Below are positions 44,882-52,735 of a stretch of 64,000 nt of DNA, one piece after another (the stretch's first letter is position 1; each line of letters opens with the position of its first letter). Source of the DNA: Anaerofilum sp. An201 (GTDB taxonomy: Bacteria > Bacillota > Clostridia > Oscillospirales > Ruminococcaceae). The translations under genes and the position numbers were made by a program. The DNA is taken from the NCBI RefSeq assembly GCF_002160015.1, contig NZ_NFJT01000001.1, positions 1 through 64,000 of the forward strand, written 5' to 3'. The notes under the pieces were generated by a model. The model did no database searches. It saw only the letters and a list, made by a program, of their open reading frames with translations, and was not told the origin of the DNA.

Positions 44882-45997
44882 TCATTCTTCCCAGATGGGA
44901 TGTTTCAGCATCCAGCGGCCGAACTCGTCTTTATAGAAGATGTCGCGGTTGTAGAACTTGTCCATGATGGCCCAGAACTCGGTCTCGGTGTAGCCGCAGA
45001 ACTCGCAGAAATCGCGCACGCACAGCGGGTCCAGCGCGCCGTCCCGCTCCTTGATCAGGGGGATGGCCTCCTCGCGGGTCATCATGCCGTAGCGGATATA
45101 GCGGGCGGTGTAGTCGGTGGCGGCGGCGTGGCCGAACTTGGGATACTTCAGCCAGGAGTGCACCAGATACGCGCGGGAATCGATCTGGTCGAAGTTCTCG
45201 GCGTGATGGCGGCGGTCCCACTCGTGGGTCAGGTCGTGGAAGCCGTGCTCCTTGGCCACCATGTAGTTCTTGTAGCTGTTCCAGGGCAGGAAATAGCTCA
45301 GGTAGAAGGGGTCCAGCTTGGCCAGATCCTCCTTGCTGGGCGCCTCGGTGAGGCACAGGTCGTTCTCGGTGACGCCGTAGCTCAGCAGCTCCTCCTTGGG
45401 GAAGCCCACCGCCACGCCGTTTTCGATCTGGCCGCGGGCGGAGTAGGTCTCCTCGTCGGCGTTGCCGCCGTACTCAAAGCTCACGTTCTCGCCGTAGCAC
45501 AGGAAGGGGGTGTTGAATTTCAGCGCCATCTGCAGCGGGAAGGTGTAGATCATGCGGTCCACATACCAGGTGGGCTTGCCGTATTTCTCAAAGAAAGCGC
45601 GCATCAGGGTTTTCTGGGCCTTGATGTTGGGCTTGCAGGTGATGATGGTGCAGCCAAAGGCCTCGCTGATGTTTTTCAGGTTGTGCTTGCCGGCCTCGGT
45701 CATGGGGAAGTTGTCCTCCACCGAGAACAGGATGGGGTTCATCTTCATGACCTCTTTCAGGATATACACCTGAAAATGGCTGTCCTTGCCGCCCGACACC
45801 GCCACCGCGCAGTCGTAGCCGCCGGGACCGTTCATGCCGCGGTATTTGTCGCACATGGCCTCAAATTCCTTCCAGCGGGCGTTCCAGTCCACCTGGCTGC
45901 GGTGTTCGTAGTGACGGCAGGCGCTGCATACGCCCTCGGCATCGAAGGTGATGCCGGGCCGGGTGTCCGGCATGGTGCATTTCTTGCAGTATTTCAT
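44882..45997 (-). CDS. N-acetyl sugar amidotransferase (WbpG/PseA/WbuX-like)
   Basis: A 371-residue PP-loop ATPase. The N-terminal CKKCTMPDTRPG and CSACRHYE form a zinc site. The pyrophosphatase loop is VAVSGGKDSHF. It fits the N-acetyl sugar amidotransferase family, which converts an acetamido group of a surface sugar to acetamidino. The ammonia comes from a HisH/HisF-like partner pair that is not in this window. GGAGGGA lies 7 bases before the ATG at 45997. The locus context (LegB/LegC/NeuB/NeuC) suggests a nonulosonic-acid substrate. A TATACT (46060-46065, minus) is a candidate -10, so it may have its own promoter. Confidence 0.9.
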   Translation of the reverse strand: MKYCKKCTMPDTRPGITFDAEGVCSACRHYEHRSQVDWNARWKEFEAMCDKYRGMNGPGGYDCAVAVSGGKDSHFQVYILKEVMKMNPILFSVEDNFPMTEAGKHNLKNISEAFGCTIITCKPNIKAQKTLMRAFFEKYGKPTWYVDRMIYTFPLQMALKFNTPFLCYGENVSFEYGGNADEETYSARGQIENGVAVGFPKEELLSYGVTENDLCLTEAPSKEDLAKLDPFYLSYFLPWNSYKNYMVAKEHGFHDLTHEWDRRHHAENFDQIDSRAYLVHSWLKYPKFGHAAATDYTARYIRYGMMTREEAIPLIKERDGALDPLCVRDFCEFCGYTETEFWAIMDKFYNRDIFYKDEFGRWMLKHPIWEE

Positions 45998-46100
45998 TGC
46001 AATTCCCTCCTTGCAGGATGATCGGTGCAGAAGACGGGGCGCGGCCCCGCAACAATAGCAGTATACCACAAAGCCCCCGGTCAATCCACCCCCGCACGGC

Positions 46101-46140
46101 AAAAAAACGCAAAAACGGCCGGGCAGCAAAGGCCCGGCCG
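46101..46140 (-). terminator. Terminator between the flippase and amidotransferase genes
   Basis: CGGCCGGGC (46116-46124) pairs with GCCCGGCCG (46132-46140). On the minus strand this is followed by TTTTT and a second T7 run. It would end the leftward MBOAT-to-flippase operon. Confidence 0.85.
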
Positions 46141-46183
46141 GTATCTTGTCGAAGCAGTGTCTTGCAGAGAGGTGTGTGCCGAA

Positions 46184-46339
46184 CGCCTTCCCCGGACAGG
46201 GGAAGGTGCCCCGGAACGGGGCGGATGAGGTCGAGGCCGCAAAGCAGCGCCCGCGCTTTCCCACAGCGAGGCGAAGCGGGACAGCCTCCCCCTCCTCAGT
46301 CCCCTTCGGGGACAGCTTCCCCCCTGGGGGGAAGCCTTT
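46184..46339 (+). repeat. Intergenic hairpin repeat, complete copy 4
   Basis: Left arm CGCCTTCCCCGGACAGGGGAAGG.. GGATGAGGTC (46184-46232); middle begins GAGGCCGCAAAG; right arm with CCTCAGTCCCCTTCGGGGACAG and CTGGGGGGAAGCC (to 46339). Both arms are clear. Confidence 0.87.
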
Positions 46340-46369
46340 GAAAAAACCAGCGGTGCTGCGTTTGATCAA

Positions 46370-46408
46370 ACGCCTTCCCCGGACAGGGGAAGGTGCCCCG
46401 GAACGGGC
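46370..46408 (+). repeat. Truncated hairpin repeat, copy 5, abutting the flippase 3' end
   Basis: CGCCTTCCCC.. CCCCGGAACGGG is identical over about 38 bases to the left arm at 46184, and breaks off 3 bases before the flippase stop. Confidence 0.85.
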
Positions 46409-46411
46409 CGG

Positions 46412-47641
46412 TCACGTTTCGGCGAACCACACCCGGCAGCGCACAAGCAGCGCCGCGCCCAGCACCAGCGCCTGCACGCCGATGCCCGCGATGGTGGCCA
46501 GCGCCGCGCCGTAGACGTCAAAGGCGCGGATGAGCGGCGCGCTCACCGCCAGTGCGGCGGCAAGGCCGGCCAGATTGCCGGCAATCAGCCCCTTCATGTG
46601 GCGGGCGATGGTGAGCAGATGGCACAGCACGGTGGCCAGAACGGTCAGCAGGGTGGCCACCACCAGCGGCTGCAGCAGCGGCGCGTAGCCGAGGATCTCC
46701 GGGGTGCTGGGATACAGGAGGGAAAGCCCCCATTTTCCCAGCAGCGCGGCGCCCGCAGCCCCCACGGCCCACAGCGCCGCCAGCAGCCCCGCCAGCCAGC
46801 GCAGCGCGCGGTAGTAGGCGGCTCTCTCGCGGCCGGCCCACATCCGAGCAAAGGCGGTGATGAAGGGGACGAACAGGTAGATCACCGTCACCTGCAGCAC
46901 CATCACCGGCAGGAACACGTTGGCAAAATAGTTCAGCTGCACGCTGCCCAGGATGCGCTCGCAGTAGTAGCGGGGGACCGAACCGATGGAGGTGTTCAGG
47001 AAGGAGTAGGCGGCCAGCGGCAGACACTCGGCCAGCAGCGGCCACACCCCGGCGGCGCCCTGCGCGGAAAAATCCGCCCGGCGGCGCGCCAGCGGGATGT
47101 CCACCGCCAGCACATACCCGGCGTTCAGCACCACCAGCAGCGCCAGCATGGCGATCAGGCTGTGGGTGGCCAGCAGCCCGCCCACCACACAGGCCGCGGT
47201 GAGCAGGCCGCGGGCGCCGAAGCTGATGCCCACGATGTCCATCCGCTCGGCCTTCTGCAAAAAGCCGTGCCACACGTCCGACCAGCTCTCCACCAGCCGG
47301 TAGAGGGTGAACAGCGCGATCACCCACCGCTGTTCGGCGGTGTAGCTGTTCACAAAGGCGAAGGCCATGCAGCCCACGAACGCCGCCGACACTGTGATAT
47401 AGCGGCTGTGCAGATAGGTGCGGTCGGAATATTTGCCCGACAGGTCGGACACCTGGAAGGTGCGCATGCCGTAGCTGGCGGCCGAAAGCGCCACGTTGGC
47501 GATGGTCATGGCGGTGGCCAAAAGGCCGTTGGCCTCCACCCCCGCCAGCGCCACCACCAGCAGGTTGACCGACGCCTGGCACACATAGAACAAAAGGCTG
47601 CCCGCCGTGTTGAAGATCAGGTTCTTTTTCAGCTGGGTCAT
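46412..47641 (-). CDS. Oligosaccharide flippase (Wzx/MATE-like)
   Basis: A 409-residue membrane protein with about 11-12 helices and the flippase-like N-terminus KKNLIFNTAGSLLFYVCQ. It is expected to translocate undecaprenyl-linked oligosaccharide. Its ATG overlaps the stop of the upstream GT-like gene by 4 bases (ATGA), so the two are coupled. The C-terminus ends directly at a truncated repeat. Other polysaccharide exporters fit less well because there is no ATPase partner. Confidence 0.85.
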   Translation of the reverse strand: MTQLKKNLIFNTAGSLLFYVCQASVNLLVVALAGVEANGLLATAMTIANVALSAASYGMRTFQVSDLSGKYSDRTYLHSRYITVSAAFVGCMAFAFVNSYTAEQRWVIALFTLYRLVESWSDVWHGFLQKAERMDIVGISFGARGLLTAACVVGGLLATHSLIAMLALLVVLNAGYVLAVDIPLARRRADFSAQGAAGVWPLLAECLPLAAYSFLNTSIGSVPRYYCERILGSVQLNYFANVFLPVMVLQVTVIYLFVPFITAFARMWAGRERAAYYRALRWLAGLLAALWAVGAAGAALLGKWGLSLLYPSTPEILGYAPLLQPLVVATLLTVLATVLCHLLTIARHMKGLIAGNLAGLAAALAVSAPLIRAFDVYGAALATIAGIGVQALVLGAALLVRCRVWFAET

Positions 47642-48963
47642 TTTGCACCTCGCTCTACAAAGGGACGGATGCGGTCCTCCATCCGGCGCACCTCATCGGG
47701 GGAGATGTACGCCTTTTCCACATATCCGTAGATGCGCTGTGCAAAATCGGCCAGCGGCTTGCAGAAGAAAAACACCTTCTCCGGCTTCCACTTCAGCCGG
47801 AACAGCCCGTGCACCCCCAGCAGCGCAAAGTATTTCAGCCAGTTGAAGTGCGGGCGGAAGGGGGGAGCAAATGGGTCGTCCCGCGGCTCCTCCCGCAGCA
47901 CCTGCTCCAGCAGGTCGGCCATGCGCAGATAGGCGGGGGTGCCGCTCTTGTCGAAGTAGCCCTCGATCACGTCGGACGGGATGGGGAAGGGGGCGTCTTT
48001 GTCCTGCGCCGCCGCGGCAAAGCCGTCGTAGTCGGTCACACAGCGGGCGTTTTTGTAGATGACCGGGTCGAACTGGTGCTCGATGGGCGCCGGGCGCAGC
48101 ACATGGCAGCTCTTGCCGGCAAAATACACCTCCGCGATGGCGGTGCTCATCCAGATGAAGATCTGGTCGGCGGCGGTGATCCACTGTTTTACACTGTCTG
48201 CGAAGATGATGTGGAAATTCGGCCGCCGCGCCGCCAGCTCCTCCAGCTGTTTGCACTTCCACTCGCTGGGATGGCGGCGGTAGACCAACTGCTCGTCGGG
48301 GTGCTCGGCCAGGTACCGGTCGAACCATTCCAGCGTCTTTTCCATCGACACCCGGTTGGTGTGGGCAAAGCCGGTGAAATCCTCGCCCGCCATCGCGGAC
48401 AGCTCCTTCACCTCCTGCTCGGTCATGCTGGCATAGCCGAAGCTGGAGATGTAGAGGAGCAGTTTTTTGTCCGGGTCCAGCCCGTATGTCTCGCACAGGG
48501 CCTTTTTGCTCAGAAAATACCCCTCGAATTCCGGGCGCAGGAAATCCATCATCACCGCGCCGGTGACGGGGCAGTTTTTTTCGTCCATCCCGTGCGCGAC
48601 CAGCCGCTGCCGGGTCAGGCGTCCCCAGCAGGTCTGCACGCAGCGCTTGGCGTTGCCGTTGAAATTGAACCAGTCGCCCTCCTCCTGGGTGTCGCTCAGC
48701 ATCTGCTCCCAGTGCAGGTTCACCACCTTTTTGCAGCGCCCCACGTTGTTGTAGACGTGGCTGTTGATGGCCTCGTCGTCGTACATGCAGCTGGACACCA
48801 GCACCTTGGGTTTGTTCCAGGTGCGGTAGGCCAGCTTTTTGCGGTCCAGCAGCTGCTGGATGGCCACCGTGTAGCCGCGCCGCTCCAGCTCCAGCTTGAG
48901 CAGCAGGATGCTCTCGTATTCCCGCACCACATGCTCGTACAGGATCAGAAAATCCAGACCCAT
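47638..48963 (-). CDS. GT-B-like surface-carbohydrate biosynthesis protein
   Basis: A 441-residue soluble protein with two Rossmann-like halves. The N-terminal half has LILYEHVVREYESILLLKLELE. The C-terminal half has VYRRHPSEWK, FADSVKQWITAADQIFIW and STAIAEVYFAGKSCHVL, resembling the donor-binding half of CDP-glycerol/capsule glycosyltransferases. No DXD motif is expected in GT-B. It probably adds a sugar or polyol-phosphate to the surface glycan. The assignment is to fold and context rather than to a specific enzyme. The ATG is 13 bases after the SGNH gene stop. Confidence 0.7.
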   Translation of the reverse strand: MGLDFLILYEHVVREYESILLLKLELERRGYTVAIQQLLDRKKLAYRTWNKPKVLVSSCMYDDEAINSHVYNNVGRCKKVVNLHWEQMLSDTQEEGDWFNFNGNAKRCVQTCWGRLTRQRLVAHGMDEKNCPVTGAVMMDFLRPEFEGYFLSKKALCETYGLDPDKKLLLYISSFGYASMTEQEVKELSAMAGEDFTGFAHTNRVSMEKTLEWFDRYLAEHPDEQLVYRRHPSEWKCKQLEELAARRPNFHIIFADSVKQWITAADQIFIWMSTAIAEVYFAGKSCHVLRPAPIEHQFDPVIYKNARCVTDYDGFAAAAQDKDAPFPIPSDVIEGYFDKSGTPAYLRMADLLEQVLREEPRDDPFAPPFRPHFNWLKYFALLGVHGLFRLKWKPEKVFFFCKPLADFAQRIYGYVEKAYISPDEVRRMEDRIRPFVERGAK

Positions 48964-48976
48964 CCTTGTCTCCTCC

Positions 48977-49966
48977 TTAGGTCAGCTGCCCGAACAGCAG
49001 GCTGGTGAAATCCGGCAGACCGTATTCGGTGTCCAGGTGGAACCCGTCGAAGAACTGCCGGTCGTCGTCGTATTCCGGGCGGCTGGTCCACTCATAGTCC
49101 AGCACCGCGAAGCCGCCCGCTTCGGCCGCCGCAAACAGCCGCGGCAGCACCTCGTCCTGCATCCGGCCGGTGATGCCCAGCGGCGTGCACACCTCGTCCA
49201 GCACGTTGTCGGCCATCGGCGGCAGCACCACCGTCACCTCCACGCCCTGCTCCTCGCACCGGGCGGCAAATTCCAAAAGGCGGCTGAACTGCTCCTCGTT
49301 CAGCTGCCATCCCTCGCACACCGGGTAGATGGTGGCGGGATAAACGGCCAGCCTGGTGTGCAGCGGGTAGACGGTGCCGTCGGCGCCGGTGTAGTCGGCG
49401 GGATACTGCCAGTCGCCGGTCTCGTGCTCCACCTGCGCCTCGGCCCAGCTGTCGTCGGTCTCGCCCGCAAGGCGCTGCCGCGCCCAGACGGTCCAGTTGG
49501 TGAAGGAGGTGAGGGTGTTCACGTTGTATTCCAGATTCAGCAGATACGCCGCCGGATTGCGCAGCGTGTCCTGCAGAGCGCTCATGCGGTCGGTGTCGTA
49601 GCTCTCGTTCAGGGTGTAGAAGCTCAGCCCGATCACCAGCTCTTTCAGCTGGGGCTGCCGCTCCAGCGCGTATTCGGCCAGGTCCAGCGTCTCCCGCAGC
49701 GACGCCCCGCCGAAGGCGAGGTTCTGCCACTGTTTGCCGCTGGCGGTTTCCGCCAGCTCCATGTCGAAATGCGCCAGACGGCTGTCGCCCAGCACAAGAC
49801 AGGTGCCGGGGCCGGCGTCGAAGGCGCGCACCCGCGCGATGGGGGCGGTGGAGGCGGCGCCGCTGCGCAGCCCGAAGTAGTTGTTCGGCTCAAAGGCCGC
49901 GAAGAAGGCGATGTACAGCACCAGCGGGATGGCCAGCAGCGCCAGCTTTTTTGCGATCTGTTTCAC
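48977..49966 (-). CDS. Membrane-anchored SGNH/GDSL-like protein, partner of MBOAT
   Basis: A 329-residue protein with an N-terminal membrane anchor (LALLAIPLVLYIAFFAAF) and an extracytoplasmic domain. Block I is CLVLGDSRLAHFD, with the nucleophile Ser in GDS. VLPPMADN lies near block III. The catalytic Asp/His pair is in DGFHLD near the C-terminus. It resembles DltD/AlgX/PatB-type proteins that transfer an acyl group delivered by an MBOAT. The neighbouring MBOAT gene ends 12 bases away. O-acetylation of the surface glycan is the likely role. Confidence 0.8.
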   Translation of the reverse strand: MKQIAKKLALLAIPLVLYIAFFAAFEPNNYFGLRSGAASTAPIARVRAFDAGPGTCLVLGDSRLAHFDMELAETASGKQWQNLAFGGASLRETLDLAEYALERQPQLKELVIGLSFYTLNESYDTDRMSALQDTLRNPAAYLLNLEYNVNTLTSFTNWTVWARQRLAGETDDSWAEAQVEHETGDWQYPADYTGADGTVYPLHTRLAVYPATIYPVCEGWQLNEEQFSRLLEFAARCEEQGVEVTVVLPPMADNVLDEVCTPLGITGRMQDEVLPRLFAAAEAGGFAVLDYEWTSRPEYDDDRQFFDGFHLDTEYGLPDFTSLLFGQLT

Positions 49967-49978
49967 GTTGGCCCTCCT

Positions 49979-51508
49979 TTAGAAATTGGCGTAGGCAAAG
50001 CCGGGGGCGTTCAGGCCGCCGCTCTGCATGACAAGGCCGATCAGGATGACGATCACCAGCGCGTAGTACACGCACCAGCGCACCCTGGGCGAGAGCGATG
50101 CCAGCATCTGCTCGGCCGGGCGGTTCTTGCAGGCAAAATTGCGCCGCCAGTCCAGCCAGAACGCCAGCGCCAGCGTCAGCGCGATGAACACCAGCCAGCC
50201 CGCCGCCATCACCGGCTTTGCGTAGAATCCCGCCTGCACGTCGGCCAGCCACTCGCCGGCAAAGCGGGCGGGGGAGAGCCCCTGCACCATGCCGGCGAGA
50301 TAGGCAAAGCCGTCCTGCACGGTGAACAGCTTGCCGTCGGCGCCGCTGCCCATCTTGAAAAACACCAGGCTCAGCGTCCACAGCGCGAATACCGCCGCAC
50401 GCTTGGCCCACACTGTGTGGGCAGGCGCTTTCTTTTTGGGCTTGCCCAGCTTCTGGTGCAGCAGCTCCTCGCCCACCCGGTAGACGGCCTGCAAAATGCC
50501 CCACACCACAAAGGGCAGGGTGCTGCCGTGCCAGAAGCCGGACAGGAAGAACACCACCGCCACGCTGGAGATCATGGGGGGCTTGGTCACCTTTTTGCCG
50601 ATGATGGGCAGGCGGCTGGTCCAGCGCCCCCACACCAGCGGCATGAACAGATAGTCCTGCAGCCAGCTGGACAGCGAGATGTGCCACCGGCTCCAGAAGC
50701 CGGAGAAGTTGGTGGAGAAATAGGGGGTCTTGAAGTTTTCGGGCAGGCGGATGCCCAGCAGCAGTCCCGACGCCCGCGCCATCTCGGAATAGCCGGAAAA
50801 GTCGAAGTAGAGCACCAGAGAATACCCGGCCGCCGCCGCCAGCAGCGACAGGCCGCCGTGGGTGGAATAGCCGGCAAACACCTGGTCCACATACATGGCC
50901 AGCACGTCGCTCACCGCCACCTTCTTGAACAGGCCCAGCGCAAACAGGCGCAGGGCGTCCACCGTGCGGGATACGTCGAAGGAACGCGGGTTTTTCAGCT
51001 GGGGCAGCACCTCGCCGCCCCGGCAGATGGGGCCGGAGGAGATGGTGGCGAAAAATCCGGTGAACACCGCGAAGTGCAACAGGTTCGTCTCGGCCGGGAT
51101 GTCCCCGCGCGACACGTCCACCAGATAGCTGATGGCCGCGAAGGAGTAAAAGCTGATGCCCAGCGGGAAGCACAGGCTGCCGATATCCGGCCCGAACAGC
51201 ACCGGCAGCACCGCGTTCGTGTACTTGAACACCGCCAGAAGCAGAAGGCACCCGCCCACGCCCAGCCACAGAAGGGCCTTTTTGCGGCGGCTGCGGGGCA
51301 GCGCGCGGCCGATGAAAAACACGCCCAGCGTCACGGCGGCCAGCGCGGCCAGCGGCACCCACCACTGGGGGCCGTCCGGCAGCGAGCTGCCCAGGAAAAC
51401 AAGGCTTGCCAGCGCCAGCACGGCGTTCTGGCAGCGGCGGGGGAATAGGTAATAGCACAGCGCCGTGACCGGCAGCAGCGCGAAGTATCCAAGCGAGGAA
51501 AGGCTCAT
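49979..51508 (-). CDS. MBOAT-family membrane O-acyltransferase (AlgI/DltB/PatA-like)
   Basis: A 509-residue polytopic protein. It starts MSLSSLGYFALLPVTALCYYLF and has conserved segments such as PLGISFYSFAAISYLVDVSRGD and FFDFSGY-like YFDFSGYSEMARASGL. FSGFWSRWHISLSSWLQDYLF is present, and the active-site His is in GFWHGS. It moves acyl groups across the membrane for the SGNH partner. The ATG at 51508 is chosen since AAGGAG lies 8 bases ahead. It is the first gene of the leftward operon. Confidence 0.93.
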   Translation of the reverse strand: MSLSSLGYFALLPVTALCYYLFPRRCQNAVLALASLVFLGSSLPDGPQWWVPLAALAAVTLGVFFIGRALPRSRRKKALLWLGVGGCLLLLAVFKYTNAVLPVLFGPDIGSLCFPLGISFYSFAAISYLVDVSRGDIPAETNLLHFAVFTGFFATISSGPICRGGEVLPQLKNPRSFDVSRTVDALRLFALGLFKKVAVSDVLAMYVDQVFAGYSTHGGLSLLAAAAGYSLVLYFDFSGYSEMARASGLLLGIRLPENFKTPYFSTNFSGFWSRWHISLSSWLQDYLFMPLVWGRWTSRLPIIGKKVTKPPMISSVAVVFFLSGFWHGSTLPFVVWGILQAVYRVGEELLHQKLGKPKKKAPAHTVWAKRAAVFALWTLSLVFFKMGSGADGKLFTVQDGFAYLAGMVQGLSPARFAGEWLADVQAGFYAKPVMAAGWLVFIALTLALAFWLDWRRNFACKNRPAEQMLASLSPRVRWCVYYALVIVILIGLVMQSGGLNAPGFAYANF

Positions 51509-51558
51509 GCCCGATGCTCCTTTTCGTTTCATTCAGTCTTTGTGTGCTCAACCTTATT

Positions 51559-51587
51559 ATTATAGAAGATTTTGTGCGCCGTGTAAA
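51559..51587 (-). promoter_or_regulatory. Promoter of the leftward MBOAT-to-flippase operon
   Basis: On the minus strand, TTTACA (51582-51587), 17-bp spacer, TATAAT (51559-51564). Confidence 0.8.
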
Positions 51588-51641
51588 CCTTTCCCGCCCA
51601 AAATCGGCCGCCCGGCCGCCGGGGAAAAACCGGCGCTTTGG

Positions 51642-51670
51642 TTGAAATTTGGCGGTGTTTATATTATACT
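51642..51670 (+). promoter_or_regulatory. Promoter of the rightward legB operon
   Basis: TTGAAA (51642-51647), 17-bp spacer, TATACT (51665-51670). A second TATAAT follows at 51672. The gap 51509-51743 thus holds two divergent promoters. Confidence 0.8.
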
Positions 51671-51743
51671 GTATAATACGAATGTCAAACGATGCGCATT
51701 TTGGCCGATCCCGCGCCATTCGCGTCCGAAGGGAGAAGATTCA

Positions 51744-52727
51744 ATGGCAAACACTGTGCTTGTGACCGGCGCCGACGGCTTCATCGGCAGCCACCTGACC
51801 GAAGAGCTTGTAAAGCGCGGCGAAAAGGTGAAAGCTTTCTGTTATTACAACTCGTTCGGGACCTGGGGCTGGCTGGACACTCTGCCCCCCGAGATCAAAA
51901 ACGAGATCGAGGTATTCATGGGCGACATCCGCGACCCCAACGGTGTGCGCACCGCGATGGAGGGGCAGGACATCGTCTACCACCTGGCCGCCCTCATCGC
52001 CATCCCCTTCAGCTACCACAGCCCCGACAGCTATGTGGACACCAACATCAAGGGCACCCTGAACGTGCTGAACGCGGCGCGGCAGGTGGGCACAAAGCGG
52101 CTGCTGGTCACCTCCACCAGCGAGGTGTACGGCACTGCGCAGTATGTTCCCATCGACGAGCACCATCCCTACCAGGGCCAGAGCCCCTATTCCGCCACCA
52201 AGATCGGCGCCGACCGCCTGGCCGAGAGCTTCTGGCGCAGCTTCGGCCTGCCGGTGACCATCGTGCGTCCCTTCAACACCTACGGCCCGCGCCAGAGCGC
52301 CCGCGCCGTGATCCCCACCATCATCACCCAGCTGCTGGCCGGCAGGACCGAGATCCATCTGGGCAGCCTCACCCCCACCCGCGACTTCAACTATGTCAAG
52401 GACACCGCCAACGGCTTCATCACCATCGCGGGGTGTGAGCAGGCGATCGGCCAGGAGCTGAACATCGCCACCCAGCGCGAGATCAGCATCGGCCAGCTGG
52501 CCGAGGAGCTGATCCGCCAGATCAACCCGAACGCCCGCATCACCACCGATGCCGAGCGCCTGCGCCCCGAAAAGAGCGAGGTGAACCGTCTGCTGGGCAG
52601 CGCCGAGAAGCTGCGCGCCCTCACCGGCTGGGAACCGCAGTATACCTTCGAGCAGGGCCTGGCCGAGACCATCGAGTGGATCAGCCGCAACATGGACCGC
52701 TACAAGGTGGATCTGTATAACCTGTGA
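51744..52727 (+). CDS. legB: NAD-dependent sugar-nucleotide 4,6-dehydratase LegB
   Basis: A 327-residue extended SDR. The NAD motif is VTGADGFIGSHL. TSTSEVYG carries the dehydratase active-site Thr-Ser-Glu set, and YSATKIG holds the catalytic Tyr/Lys. RPFNTYGPRQSARAVIP and TPTRDFNYVKDTA are characteristic of the LegB/GNE-related group. It converts GDP-GlcNAc (legionaminic-acid route) or a UDP counterpart to the 4-keto-6-deoxy sugar. GGGAGAAG lies before the ATG. It is the first gene of an operon that includes legC, ptmE-like, neuB and neuC genes. Confidence 0.9.
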   Translation: MANTVLVTGADGFIGSHLTEELVKRGEKVKAFCYYNSFGTWGWLDTLPPEIKNEIEVFMGDIRDPNGVRTAMEGQDIVYHLAALIAIPFSYHSPDSYVDTNIKGTLNVLNAARQVGTKRLLVTSTSEVYGTAQYVPIDEHHPYQGQSPYSATKIGADRLAESFWRSFGLPVTIVRPFNTYGPRQSARAVIPTIITQLLAGRTEIHLGSLTPTRDFNYVKDTANGFITIAGCEQAIGQELNIATQREISIGQLAEELIRQINPNARITTDAERLRPEKSEVNRLLGSAEKLRALTGWEPQYTFEQGLAETIEWISRNMDRYKVDLYNL

Positions 52728-52735
52728 GGCGCGCC

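Noticed and set aside
44616-44936. Plus-strand 106-codon frame in the gap before the amidotransferase gene end
   Set aside because: It translates palindromic DNA into an Arg/Pro-rich string, starts inside the terminator and overlaps the end of the amidotransferase gene.
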